The position numbers were made by a program, and so were the translations under genes. Shown in pieces: positions 50,501-63,389 of a stretch of DNA of 64,000 bases. Source of the stretch: Litoditis marina (taxonomy: Eukaryota > Nematoda > Chromadorea > Rhabditida > Rhabditidae); the NCBI GenBank assembly GCA_964036275.1, contig OZ038440.1, forward strand, positions 6,857,690 to 6,921,689, given 5' to 3'. Within the stretch, counting starts at the first letter, position 1; every line of letters starts with the position of its first letter. The notes beneath the pieces are model-generated. The model did no database searches, was not told where the DNA came from, and was given only the letters and a program-made list of their open reading frames with translations.

Positions 50501-51298
50501 ATTTTTTCAACACAAGGTCGCTCACTTATATCAACATATCAGTGTCTTATGTAAACAATATAAACTTTGTTTTTCTCCAAATGTTCTATTGATATATGTA
50601 CGATGATCACTTCTTTAAATAGTTATAACCTGCAAAACAAGACAAGTCGTAAATACAGATAAGGTAAACAAACTTGAAGACAAAACATAACATAGCATAC
50701 GGAAGAAATTCGAAAAATTCTCTTCTTCACTACAAGATTTTATCATGTTTTCGTATTCGTGGTGAAAAACATACACATAACCAATTAATGCACGTTTAAA
50801 CTCCAAATCTTACAAAATAATGTTTCCACGTGTTTCTATAGAGCCTGTGAACGTTGTAAAAATTAGAATGTTGTTGTTTACAAAGCTAGTGACCATTCTA
50901 TAATACCGTATTTCTAATTGATGATGTTTTGCGACGACTTTCATTGGTTTTGGGTATCCATCTCGTTTTCATCCAAAATATGCGCAGATTTAGCTGGCTG
51001 TCAGCTATGCAACAATGGAGCATAATACCGTAATCCGCGCGCCCCAATCGTAAATTGGACTAGTCCTATTTTCCGACTTCGATACACGTGGGATTTCACA
51101 TGAGAATGAGTGTATGCTAATTCAGCTCGGTTGCTATCTGTTGTTGATACGAACATTTTTAGGTAGGCAAACTATTCATTTTTTTCTCACATCGAACAGT
51201 TTGACAATTGGTCAATCTATATTCTGTTTCCGCTCTCGTTGTGTGTCTCACCGATTTCCCTCTCTATCAGAATATCCTCTTCCTCTATCAATTCTAGT

Positions 51299-51300
<2 letters not shown>

Positions 51301-51375
<75 letters not shown>

Positions 51376-51379
51376 TTCC

Positions 51380-51436
<57 letters not shown>

Positions 51437-51471
51437 ATTTTCCCTCTTCTATGTTTATCTCTTTCTCTCTC

Positions 51472-51518
<47 letters not shown>
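51301..51518. repeat. (CT)n microsatellite
   Basis: Long (CT)n with interruptions (TTTCCCCC, CATCATTTTCC). It produces long Ser-Leu frames on + and Arg-Glu frames on -. Confidence 0.97.
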
Positions 51519-51522
<4 letters not shown>

Positions 51523-51679
51523 CAACTCTCCTCTGTCCCTTTCTTTCTTTATGTATGTCTCTCTCCTCTCTCTCCTGCCTCTCCATTTTTCTCTTTCTCT
51601 ATCTATAAAATTCTTAACCTTACTTTACTCTAATTGCTTAGTTAATTATATAACTTTTTTCATCTCCCCCGTTCTCTCT

Positions 51680-51850
<171 letters not shown>

Positions 51851-52080
51851 TTCTCTCCCTCCATCCGGTCCTCTCTTCGTACTGTCTATTAGGTCTCTCT
51901 TATTATCCCCCAAAGAACCCCCCCCCCCATTCTAGCCGTGTCGACTAGTTACTCCCACAAATCAAATAAATCTCCGCTACAACCTATTCGCCCCTTTTTC
52001 ATACCTATTATTACTGTACTATTAGAGCATGATGACCGGTTGTACACATTTTGTACACCCTAGTCATTACATATATTCAT

Positions 52081-52547
52081 TCAGAGTAAGAATGCTAGAA
52101 TATCCAGGCACAGGCATCTCATCCTGCCTATTTCGCTTTGCCTCACTATTTTGCATAACTCTTATAACAGTGGGTTGCATATTCCCACTAAGAATTTTGC
52201 AGCGTGCCAATGAATTCCCAGGTGGTGTTCTGCAACTGTGGGGTTTAAAAAACTGTAAATCTCTTAGCAGTTTTTTAGCTTCTTTACAACACGTAAACAA
52301 ACAAAAAACAATCTGGAAATTTATGTTTACTCCAACAAATGGTTCTAGAAAATCATTGCAAGGTGACAATGAGTCTCAGCGCAAGAGAAATAAACTATAT
52401 GCCTGAGCATCCGGAAACTTTAGCCCATCCTGCGTCTCTCGCCTTCCCTCAATACCAGTGAGATGTATGAACAGAGAAAGAGCACACGTTTGCTATAACG
52501 CAGGATTGGATAATAGGGCCAGGATGTTCTAGTTTCACACTCTCTCC
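52081..52547. mobile_element. TIR element (GATCCCGGCACC family), copy 2, with an insertion
   Basis: Left TCAGAGTAAGAATGCTAG..ATATCCAGGCAC and right CAGGATTGGATAATAGGGCC..GATGTTCTAG match the ends of the element at 26117 in diverged form. About 280 bp of unrelated sequence interrupt the middle. Confidence 0.6.
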
Positions 52548-52620
52548 TGATTGTTCACGTTTCACCTAATTTTCTGTTGAACATCTACTCAGTATAGGGT
52601 GTTGCCCTTTCCCGCTCATT

Positions 52621-52690
52621 TTGTATTCTGATCGCGTTGCTCTTCGTTCCAAAATCGTGAACAGCGGCCTTTTTTGCGAACAAACTACAA
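52621..52690. mobile_element. Short MITE, TTGTAGTTTGATC family, copy 6
   Basis: TTGTATTCTGATCGCGTTG and GCGAACAAACTACAA are diverged inverted ends. Confidence 0.6.
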
Positions 52691-52699
52691 CGATAATTC

Positions 52700-54970
52700 A
52701 GTATTCTTTCTACTGGTTGGAAGACTTTTAAAATGAGTTTCGCTGCGACAGTATAGAGTCTATTGTCATTTGTTGACTATTGCGTGTTCCAGACTGAAGT
52801 GTACCGAAAACTTGCCATTGAATGAAAGATCAGTATCACTTCGTGTTAGATTCAACAAATAAAACGATTTTTGTCAACTGTGCACTCTCGGACTTTAATG
52901 TATTTCACTCATTTTACGTGACTATGTTTTTGATCTGCACTCTACCATTTTCCCAGAAGTTTGGTTACTATTGAAAGGCTCATGAATATTCGAACTTTAT
53001 TACTATAACAAAATATATTCCGGTCTTGTTTTCACTCACCTGACTTCTCTATCTTCCGAATATAGAGCAGGCCTCCTGGTTTTAACCCCATAATCATGTT
53101 GTGGAGTGCCATAAAAGATGAATAATCGTTCAAATGTCAAGGTGACACCGGATTGAAGGAAATTTGCACCGGCAATCTTCACTGTTGGATAGATAAATAC
53201 ATTTAGTCGCAATTTAACATGGGACTTTTCACTTTGTTAAGAAAATTTCAGATGGATCGGTCAACTTTCTATTTTCTGTATCGTTTATTGTAATTTATTC
53301 GTAATCAATATAATATTTAGTTTGGACCAATTTCTACATCTCCAATTATCATGAAGATCGAAGGTGTACTATCAGAATTCATATAGGAATGACGATCTGA
53401 ATACCCATGATTTCTGATCAAACTGGTAATCCGAGGTGTATAGTCTATTTCGCTGTAGTTTAATTCCATTTTTTTTCTAAATTAAGTGTTGCAGCTATGA
53501 GCATTCCCTGTTTTCCGGTTCTGCGTGAAATTTTCGCGTGGCCAGAGTATATTAGTGTTTTGGCTATCGCAAATCGCCTGAATAGCCGTATCACATTTCA
53601 GTCCAGTCTCTTTCTTTATTTGTATTGCATTCATTTTATCTCATAATAGAAAGCTATACAATCACATATAACACCAACACTTGTAATAGGAGAAAGCACT
53701 CCAGCTCAACTTTTCGATTTTGAAATCTTGTTTAAATGTATATTTCAAAAGTCTAACCGTTGTCCTTTTAAACGGTTTCGCAAGGTCGTTCTACCAACAG
53801 TACATAGCTCATGTAGCGTTTGGAAGACCACAAATGTTTTTCAAATAATAAATCTGCTCTCTTTTCTCTTTTCTCTTTCTCTCCCTCTCACCCTCCCTCT
53901 CAACCTATCTCCTGTCTTTTTACTATACATTCTACCGGGTTTCTCGTTTCACATGCCATTCAATCAGTGAAACTTCTTCCAATTCCATCTGCCTCATAGA
54001 ACATCCAAAAAGAACTCATTCCGCCATCCATTCTCTCTCCCTTTCCTCTCGTTTCTGTTTCCTTTTTTTTTCTCTTACGAACTCCGATTCCTTCTTTTCC
54101 TTCTTCCCCTCCTTTTTGCTCTCTCTTCTGTTTTCTCTCACTCTCTTTTTTTTTTCTCTTTTCCTCACATTCCCTCCTTTCTGTTTTCCCTTTTCTGTTT
54201 TCTTCAATCGGGTCTCCTCTCTTCTTCTCTTTCTCTCGCAACGCTTTGTCTCTTTCTCAGTTCCGTTCTCTCTCTCTTTCTTTCTCTCTATCTCCCTTTC
54301 TATTTCTTCCTTTCCTCTTACTATTACTCAACTATTTTCCGTTTGTCTGAACTTTCTCTCTTTGTTTCTCATTGCCACATTCCTACTTCTCCACTTTTCT
54401 GTACTCCTTCTGTTGACTTTTGTTTTTTTTCAACACGCGACCAGAGTGCTAAGCAGTCCACTACACGGCTTCGCCTGAAGTTCCGAAAAGTGTTTAGCGA
54501 AATTGTCTGCAACTTCAAACCTAAACTTACTCTCCAAGGTTTTCCGATGTAAAACTTTTTTTTTATGAAAGTTGCAAAGTCTAGTGGATCTTATTTTTTT
54601 CTTCATTTACATTAAGTACATTAATAGTGAACATATACATGTTATCCAAATATTCAAAACACTTCTTCTAGCAAAATCTTTATTGGTTATACTATTGAAT
54701 ATTTTTCCATCTTCTCACTATCTCTGATTGTACGACTACTCTTCTCGTATTCTGTCCTTTACAAATACGAAACACAAATGAATCATACACCGCAGCAGTA
54801 GGCAATTGATGAAATTTGTGATTTCAGTTTCAGTATTAGTGTGAAGTACGTTTTGTTGTCTCTTTTCTCTTTTCTTGTGTTTTTATAAACTGTGATTCTG
54901 TTCAGTTTCTGAAACTGACCTGTACTTGATTGTTGACTAAGAAAACGCTTCCCTCGGGAGTACTATTGTG
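52700..54970. other. Gene-poor DNA with a polypyrimidine tract
   Basis: No coding exon was recognised. From about 53860 to 54440 the + strand is strongly pyrimidine-rich (TTTCTCTC, CCCTCTC, TTTCC) without a fixed repeat unit. The ORFs on both strands follow from this bias. Confidence 0.5.
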
Positions 54971-54973
54971 GAT

Positions 54974-55106
54974 GACTGTTAGTGAATTACACAGTCACGT
55001 GAAACATGTTAAACACAGCATAACTCAGAAACGTTCAATGGTGCAATGCACGACTCCTCATTAGAATGCTAACTTTACGTGGCTATTCAGTTTACTTCTA
55101 TTATAC
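54974..55106 (-). mobile_element. ~135 bp TA-flanked MITE, copy 5
   Basis: ACTGTTAGTGAATTACACAG start with an intact AGTCACGTGAAACATGTTAA block and the TTTACTTCTATTATA end. Confidence 0.9.
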
Positions 55107-55698
55107 ATCTTGTTCTATTATACTGTGTTCATAGTTCAATCACGCTTCATTGTAGTAACTATTGGAACATTTTGCTTTACAGGAAGATCAAACTACGAAC
55201 CAGACTACACGTTCGGCTCCGCTACTAAAGAACGAATGAAAAACATAATTCCCCATTGCGCATCGTTCTTTCAACATTCCAGCCCTCCTTCCTGTTTTGG
55301 TTTTTCTACCGCTAGTTCTTCCTCAGCTTATCTACCCGTCATCTATATTCTGATCATTTTGACACTCACGCTAACCGAACGCATGGAAGATCTACACTTC
55401 TCAAGCATTTTTGCTTTATTTCGATATCTATTATTGTCAGAAAAGGTTTAGTCAAATTTATTTACATCTTATTTTTAATTTAATTCTGACCAGCTTTGCT
55501 TCTGCGTTTCCACAATAGGGAAAATTATTAAAAATCTCAACTTTCTTTCCCCACTCATAAATAATCTCCATAAAAATGTGATTGTACATCCAGTTTTCAC
55601 CTTCACCGACCATAAACCATCTCTTGCTAATATATTCCGTTTCTTTGTTCCCCCTACAGTTCGAGTACCTATTACATCTAATTTGCATGTCAAAGTGT

Positions 55699-55767
55699 CC
55701 CTGAAGGGGAACCGAACCGGCCGCCTTTGAGCGCCAGTCAAGCACGTTACCCTCACGGCCACGCACT
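55699..55767 (-). repeat. tRNA-like relic
   Basis: On the minus strand GCGTGGCCGTGAGGGTAACG (D-arm like) and GGCCGGTTCGGTTCCCC (B-box like) are tRNA-like, but the T-loop and stems are off consensus. Confidence 0.5.
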
Positions 55768-55871
55768 GATTACCATTCCTAAATATGCCGTAGCATTATG
55801 ACTGTGCCATTCAGTTCAAGATCATTTATTGATTCGGCGTGTAGTTCGCATTTTTTGAGAAGAGAGGATTT

Positions 55872-56331
55872 TTTTAAAGAATCCGTCCCGCTTTAATTTC
55901 GACTTCTGAGTTAACGAGTTGACCCTATGGCAAATGAAAAACCATTATCGAAAATATATACTTTTATATTCCTATCTTGCTTCGTTTTCTCAAAAAGGCT
56001 TCTTACGTAATGACACCGATAGGGGAGTTGCGTACGGGGTATGCTCAAAATAGCCTATAGAAGTGCAAAAATGATTTTAAAACACTCTATCACACACGAA
56101 TACACAATTAGAAACTAAAAAATGAGACAAAATCTGGATTTAAATGAACCAAGTCAAGTTGCGTCACAGTGAAAATGTGCACGTCCCCTTTTTTATGGCT
56201 TGATGTTATGCAAATTTTACAAATTTTTAGTCAGAAAGTTTTTCCATGGTCTATTGGAAGACATTAAGAAACTTTTTCAGCTTTTTAAATTTTTCGTGGA
56301 ACTCGAATTATAGCGGAACGGTTTCTTTAAG
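55872..56331. mobile_element. ~0.5 kb TIR element, copy 2
   Basis: Left end TTTAAAGAATCCGTCCCGCT and right end AGCGGAACGGTTTCTTTAA are inverted. An interior GCGTCACAGTGAAAATGTG recurs as GCGTCACAGCGAAAATGTT at about 59066, pointing to a third, more decayed relative. Confidence 0.65.
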
Positions 56332-56849
56332 TTTAGGTTGTGAATTTGACGGTAAAAGATAAACTACAAGTAGTTATATGAATTCTAAGACGTAACCTGA
56401 TAAAGAACAAGTGATTTTCTCTTTGTTTGAGTCGATTTCATACAGTAACGCTCATAATCACTTCGAATGCATAAAAAGTGTCAAAGGGGAAGCCAGGTCC
56501 ACACGTTTTTTGCACTTTTGTTTCATTTCCCATACATGGACTTAGACTACCCGATACTAAATATGCCTTGTCTTGTTCTGACTTGTTTTGAACCTTCTCC
56601 TGTCGATTGTTCGAAACAACAATCAGATGTTTGTTCAGACCCCTCTGCGAGCCATTCACTATTGTTTCTGACTGAACCGAACCCCAGGTTATCTGTCTAG
56701 GAGTCTCTTTCTCGAGAGACTTGTCCCAATTGGAAAATAACACACTGATCTAACACTTTTTCTATTTTCCAGTTCTTTGTAACTATTGGCATCACAAAAA
56801 CAACGATTTGGCTTCTTTACACGTTCAAGATGACCATTCAAATGTCTAC

Positions 56850-56988
56850 TATACTATAAGTAAATTGAATAGTCACGTTAAGTTAGCATTCTAATGAGGC
56901 ATCGTGCACTTTGTCATTGCACGTTTCTGAGCTCTGCTGTGTTTAACATGTTCGACGTGACTGTGCAATTGACTGACAGTAAAGTATA
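56850..56988 (+). mobile_element. ~135 bp TA-flanked MITE, copy 6
   Basis: TATACTATAAGTAAATTGAA start and CAATTGACTGACAGTAAAG end followed by TATA. Confidence 0.92.
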
Positions 56989-56999
56989 ATCTATGGATT

Positions 57000-59900
57000 C
57001 ATTGTCTTGTTCCTCTTATGTTTTGTATAGTTTCTTTATTCGTCGCTCCCACACTTTCCTACTTTTTTGGCCCTCCACGCTTCCTCTCATTGTAGCCGCA
57101 ATTAGCGGAAACCCTCGAGAGTCAAGAAAAACCATCGCCATGTTTCACAGTCCTCTCGGTACTTTGGTGGTGGTCAAATGATTGAGAAACATGTTTCTTG
57201 AGCGCCATTTGTTATGTTACTCTTTTCTTTGGAATCAACGGCGAAAGTGAGACGTTCCTGTTAGAACTGTCTCCAAAAAAACAGAGAAAGTGTTGCAACT
57301 AACTCTATGTGTTATGATACATTACCAGGCACCACTTTGTAATTTTGTAGTGTGAACATAAAAATCTGTAATTCCCGTTCAGTGAATGTAGTATTCAACT
57401 TGTACGTACGTGAGACAATGAATTCATACACACCAGTAGTTGATAAAGTAGTAAAGCACCTTAGGTTGTGTCTTTTCGAAACTTGTGGTTTATACGTGAT
57501 TACGAGTTTAATTTACTAGGATTCCCATACAATGCAAATAAAAAGCGTAAGTATTCTATATCTGAAAATAAATACGTCATCCATCCATCTATCTAGTATA
57601 CATTGTTTACCATTCGTTTCTTTCGATTTAGCGTGGTGGTTGGTGGTCGCGTGTGGCCGATTAGCTCGCTTTTTCCAGCCTCTTTAGCCAAGATAAATAC
57701 CGTAATCTTCTCGGTGCGAGTGGTTTGGAGCCGTCTCAGCTACCGGCTTACCTTGTGAAGGAACAACACCATAAAGAGGGGGGAGATAGGGAGAAAGACG
57801 AGATTACACCCTACCATTACTGCAGATTATACATAAAAATCACTTTTCCGTACGTTGATAGAAACAATGAGGTTATCGAGAGGGAGCGACTACATTTCAG
57901 TTGTAGTTTTATAACCCATCATTTTCTAATTTCGATTCTGTTGGGTCAAACTACAACGAGCTACGTGTACTGTTTTAGTCGGCCATTTCCCGAGAACAAC
58001 AAAAATGTGTGGGGTCACTTCAGAAATTGCCCTTCCCACCCTAAGCCATTCACTTGAAGAGGGTTCAATAATTTGTGTTCTCATAATAAAATCGAAATAC
58101 GTCGCACGTGACTATGCCTACGACAAATACCTATACATCGCTGCAAAGTACAATATAAGTTCGTTCAGTTCGTTGAAGTTTGGCGCCACCCGGCTCGTTT
58201 TACGATAATCGTAACCCAGTAAAGAGTTACAATCGGCGATTAACATTTTACGGTTACATCAGGGTCGCTAGAGTGATCAGCGGAACGGAGAGAGCAGAAC
58301 ATTTCTTACCATGAACCGTCAAAGCACGTTGTAGTACAAGGAACCTTGGCCAATTCGAGATTGTAGTTTGATCTGGCCATCTTTCAATCTTGTTTCCCAG
58401 TCTCTAATGGTTCTCAACTCAAAATAAAGCTCTGGACACATTTCGCTTCATTTGTTGAGTTTGTCAATCACTCCTATCAATATATTATAATGCTTCTGTT
58501 TGGAATGTTTGTGTCGTTTGAACAACACGTCAAACGTGAAGATAAATTGATATTACAAGGTTCACGTTTTACTTTCTGACAGTATAATCTCTGACCCTTT
58601 TCTACAAACACGAATTTGGAAATAAGGTTTTGTTTCGTTCCTAAATGGTTGTCTATTGAGTTAATTAGGCCGCTGGCAAGTATTTTTTTTTTGAAATAAT
58701 AAAAAGAGCAGCCTAATCTGAAGGTCATCTGAAGGCTCAAAGTGGGTGCGACATTCCGCGGCAAATGGCTGGTAGACTTAAATAGACCATTTCTCTCCAA
58801 TTTTGACCTTCCAGCTAGCAGTTCCATCCTATAGAGCTTTAAAACCTGATTACGAACATGTAACTTTTTCATCTTCATCTTGCCCTGTGTTCTCATAAAG
58901 TCGATATACGTAATGTACACCGAGAACGAGTTACGTACAAAAAAATCGAAAAAACGCTGATAGAGATACAAAAATATTCTAAATACGTCTCAAAGCCTAT
59001 CAGGATACAAAGAATGAGTGAAAGAGTCGAATTCATCAAAAAACTAATTAACCAAGCTGGATAGCGTCACAGCGAAAATGTTCAAGTTCGGGTATTTATT
59101 CAATGGTATTAGGCATTTTTCTCTCATTTTTCTTCCCTAAGATTGTTTATGACTATTGGAACACAATAGAATACATTCTTCCACATTCAAAAATTTCAGA
59201 TTATAGGGAAAAGGTCTCTTCAATGAAGTTTTATTATTGCTCATTTTGAAAAAAGTGCAATTATTACAGTTTTTTCTTACAATCGGATGATGCTGAAAAG
59301 TTGATATCATTTCTTGGAATCCTACCACATCTTTACCATGCCATGACTACGTTTTTGCACTCTTTCGGAAGTTTTTGCCAGATTATATTAATCTCAAGGA
59401 AATTTCACCGACTGTTTATTGTTCACCTAGATACTTGTATTTACAATTCTTTCCAATATTTCAAACGTTTATCATCGAATAAGTAGTTTAATGAATACTC
59501 TTTTTTTCTTCTATACTTACCGAAACTACTGAGTTTCTATCCTATGTACTGCTACTCTTCTAGATCACAATGGACGCGTGACCATAGAAGACCCCTTCGG
59601 TCGACTATTTTGAATAGTCAAGTGGAGAGGCCGGAACCCTACCCCCTCACGCCATTCTCAAGTGATCTCATACACAATTATCTCACTTTTTATCCTTCCC
59701 GAACGGAGATGATCGAACATTTAGCTGATAGTTACACATTTTCGTAATATTTACATGTTTATTGAAAGTTACTTACTACTTTTTCAAATTAACTGCGTCA
59801 CTCACTCAAACACTCACGCCGAAAAAGGAACACTTTACGAATTCTGATGTAGTTCACACGTTGCGTGGCTAATAAGAATGCAAATTTTATATAGTTACTG

Positions 59901-61640
59901 TATAAAAGAAATGTTGAGAAAGAAACAAAAAAGTGGTACGTTTCGGCTCCACGCCAAGCTGACTATCTGAAATGTCAAAAACAAAGTCTGTTTTCATGAA
60001 ACTTGACTGTTTCATCTGTCTCCTACTGATTGGTATTCCTCGCTACTCCCGCATTCCTTTGTCTTTACCATTTCGCCTTGACCATGCTTGTACAAACACG
60101 CATGGCGTCTATCCAATTCGCAAACAAAAACCTCAAAACAAGCCGGATTCTTCCGTTCGCTTTTCAAATTTTCCCATTCGCTATTCAAATTGTTTTTTTG
60201 CCGCCTTCGCAGCTTCTTGGCGCTCTCGAAAACAAGTGAATGTTCGGCGGTTCGGTTCTTGTTTCTCTCTTTCTCGGATCAAATGCAATGGAGATGTTTC
60301 GTACCCTTCTGTTTTGTTTTTAATTATTTGCCTATTTTACTTCGATTCAATATATGTTCCTTATTTAATATACTACTAGTCATGCATAGTAATTTTCAAC
60401 ATATTCTGAACAAATCCCATTACAAACCCGTACTGTGAAAAGGTGCACAAATGCTGATGTCTCTTCACTATTTGTGTTATTCCATTTACTCATATTGTAC
60501 TTCGAATTCCTGGTGATAACCAGAACGCTGTAATATCTACATCTCAATATTTTCAATGCATTATATTATGAATGAACTTTTAACGAAACAAATTTGCAAA
60601 GCAATTTGTTCATTTCTAGAACGTTTATGTTGGACTTCGACATATTCTGCAAAGTTTTTCCAAGTGACCGATTGTGAATACCGTATACTCTGCCGCCTTT
60701 AATCTCTTCTAAGTACTTTGTGTTCCCTTTGGGTATTGAACTAGTTTGCGACCCACATGACTGCTTATCCTGCCATTTTCGGCTTAGGCTGAGACTTAGA
60801 GGCCCCTGGTTCGACTCCGCCCTGGAGCACTGGTTTTGTCAAGGTCGATCCCGATTGTACTCGCATGGTTAGCGATTTATGGCCGATGGCTTCTTTGAGC
60901 TAGTTATATTCTTTGATCACGGCTTTCTAGTCTCTCTTACATTAAAACTAGTTTATACTATTGTTCAAATTTCAATACGCAAAACTTTCTGAGTCGAACA
61001 ACAAGTCGAATCAAAATCGGTGTATCGGTTGTTGGAGAAACTACCTCTTCACACTTCCGATAATCTCTTGATTAAGGAGTAAATTGTTATAATTCTTTTA
61101 ATAATATAACTTGCAAAAGTTACACATTACATTACCGTGCAAAAAACTTTTTCACGCGTTTAACGTGACAATCCATCTTACTAGCAGTATACCAACTTCG
61201 TTTGAAACTCGTCTTCCACCCAAGTTTCCCGCCAAAACCATTGACAGTACCGCAATCTGGCGGCAATTGGCGGCAGTCGCTCGTCAGTTTTTCCCTTTCT
61301 CTATTGAATCTGGCTATTCCCGCATTTATCTTCTCGTGAACCTACAAGGTCGGAAATTAACACAAAACCTCCAGCCGACCTCTCATTTTTTGCAGTTTTC
61401 TCGACATTATTCACAACGCGGTCTGGCATTCAGTTTATCTAGCCGCTGACTGCCCAATGGGCTGGAAATCCTCACAGTTTTCGCGCTCTCTTTGCGTACT
61501 ACGGACCTTATACTATAGTTAGTACCATTAAGATAGTAGATGTACGTCTCTACATGGTACGTTTCTCCCTGTGTTTGTTGTCTGCTAGTTTTCGGTATAA
61601 ATTTGTATAAGATGTGTTTCGAGATCAAATTACAGCAAGG
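57000..61640. other. Gene-poor DNA
   Basis: No coding exon was recognised in about 4.6 kb. ORFs are short and lack splice support. It contains a short MITE (57901), a relic of the 0.5 kb element (about 58979-59100), a single TTGTAGTTTGATC end (about 58364) and a tRNA-like B-box (CTGGTTCGACTCC, about 60808). Confidence 0.4.
57901..57956. mobile_element. Short MITE, TTGTAGTTTGATC family, copy 7
   Basis: TTGTAGTTTTATAACCC and GTTGGGTCAAACTACAA are inverted ends 56 bp apart. Confidence 0.65.
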
Positions 61641-61656
61641 ATTCGGTCACTCGCTA

Positions 61657-61789
61657 TATACTAGAAGTAAATTGAATAGTCACGTAAAGGTGCATTCTTA
61701 TGAGGAATCGTGTACTTTGTCATTGCATGTTTCTGAGTGCTGCTGTGTTTAACATGTTTCACATGACTGTACAGTTGAATAACAGTATA
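61657..61789 (+). mobile_element. ~135 bp TA-flanked MITE, copy 7
   Basis: TATACTAGAAGTAAATTGAA start, CAGTTGAATAACAGTATA end. Confidence 0.92.
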
Positions 61790-61857
61790 CATGTCTCGTA
61801 GTTGATACAATTTAGATCGTGGATGAACGTCTCTGTAAAGTGTACGTTTCCTGCTGT

Positions 61858-61923
61858 TTGTAGTTTGGTTCCGCTACTTTTCGGTATAATTTTGTATACG
61901 AGTGTTTCGAGATAAAACTACAA
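61858..61923. mobile_element. Short MITE, TTGTAGTTTGATC family, copy 8
   Basis: TTGTAGTTTGGTTCCGCTAC and TCGAGATAAAACTACAA are inverted ends; part of the direct duplication at 61534-61923. Confidence 0.7.
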
Positions 61924-62209
61924 CAATACGGTCCAATAGGTGTGTTCCCGGGCTTTCACATGGTTTCTCCACAGTCTAGTTCCTAATGAATGAATTTTTT
62001 TCATTTTCAATTCGTTCAATCATATATGTTGAAAAACAGTATTAGTTGCACAGACTGTGGTATTCGTGAAACGTTTGCTGAATACAGTCATGTGGATGTC
62101 CAGTTGTCAATTCGATTTAGCATTTGACCTGAATCAAACTACGCAGAGTGATCGGTGATAGTTTTATGTATAATTCTAGTACTGTACTGCGTGTTTCTAG
62201 AGATGAAAG

Positions 62210-62340
62210 TACGTTAGTCAATTGCACAGTCACGTGAAACATATTAAACACAGCCTAACTCAGACACGTGCACTGACAAAGTGCACAATGCTTCATTAGA
62301 ATGCGAACTTTACGTGACTATTCAATTTACTTCTAGTATA
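62210..62340 (-). mobile_element. ~135 bp TA-flanked MITE, copy 8
   Basis: TACGTTAGTCAATTGCACAG start with AGTCACGTGAAAC and the CAATTTACTTCTAGTATA end. Confidence 0.93.
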
Positions 62341-62750
62341 CTGTACTTTGTTCTACTAGAGATCGAAGTACATCTAGAATGTCTCATGGGAAAGAAAAAT
62401 ACCACGACCACAGTCTTCAGAAGCTTGTTGCTTGTTTCAAACTGGTTGTTAATGACATTTTTTCGGCAAATTGATAATTCATTGTACGTTTTTCATAGAA
62501 ACGAAAGTATGCTACTGTTTGATATTTGTTCTGGTCAAAAAGATACACTGATCTGTGACACGCAGGATCATTGCAAGATGCAATAAACATGTTGTTTTCC
62601 CACGCTTACCGTGATTTACTGCAATTCTCTTTAGAGAACACAGAACTAAACTTCACATGAAACGTGAAAAACATCAGCAAACGCGCACTTTTTCTGCACG
62701 CTTTACAATGTCAGTTTTATTGTTTCAAACTTCACTTGTCACGTTACCAC

Positions 62751-62883
62751 TATACTATTAGTCCAATGCACAGTCACGTGAAACATGTTGAACACATAAT
62801 AACTCAGAAACGTGCGATGACAAAGTGCAAGATTCTCATTAGAATGCTAATTTTACGTGACTAATCAGTTTACTTCTAGTATA
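62751..62883 (-). mobile_element. ~135 bp TA-flanked MITE, copy 9
   Basis: TATACTATTAGTCCAATGCA start, AGTCACGTGAAACATGTTGA block and the CAGTTTACTTCTAGTATA end. Confidence 0.92.
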
Positions 62884-63069
62884 CGTTATTCACCATTCAT
62901 TACTACTATCCACTGATGTTTCACACGTTTTACATTTCACGTGAAAATCCATTTTACTAGTAGTTTAATGCGATTTGAGACAAAGGAGAGCCAGGTGAAA
63001 GGACTGTCCAGTATGGTTTCCGCCCTGCTTGAACAGCTGGTGAAGGACGCCCAAAATGGTTCCAATATA

Positions 63070-63385
63070 CGTTTTGGTCTCTTTCTCCCTTTCTCTCTTT
63101 CTTTCTGTTTCTGTTTCTTTCCATTTCATTCTTTCTTATTCTGTTTCTTCTTTCTTTTCTTTCTTTTCTTTCTTTCTCTTTTTTTTTGCTCTAACACCAA
63201 CTATTCTAAGAAACTTGCTGGCACTGTCATACACTGCCTTTTCTCTAATTATCTCTCAAACTCATTCTTTTCTTGTTTTCTCTCTTATCTCTCACTGTCT
63301 CTCTTTCTCGTTCTTTTTCTTTCTTTCTTTCTTTTCTCTCTCTCTCTTTCTCCCTCTCTCTCTCTCCCTCTCTCTCTCAATATCC
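63070..63385. repeat. Polypyrimidine tract
   Basis: TTTCTCTTTC-rich sequence with a purer (CT)n end at about 63334-63378, interrupted by about 70 bp of ordinary sequence. The long frames over it are artefacts of composition. Confidence 0.9.
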
Positions 63386-63389
63386 TATC

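Larger units (their letters stand above)
61534..61923 (+). repeat. ~110 bp direct duplication flanking a MITE
   Basis: GATGTACGTCTCTACATGG..TTTTCGGTATAAATTTGTAT..GTTTCGAGATCAAATTACA (61537-61634) recurs as GATGAACGTCTCTGTAAAG..TTTTCGGTATAATTTTGTAT..GTTTCGAGATAAAACTACA (61822-61922). The MITE copy 7 of the TA-flanked family sits between the two. Confidence 0.75.
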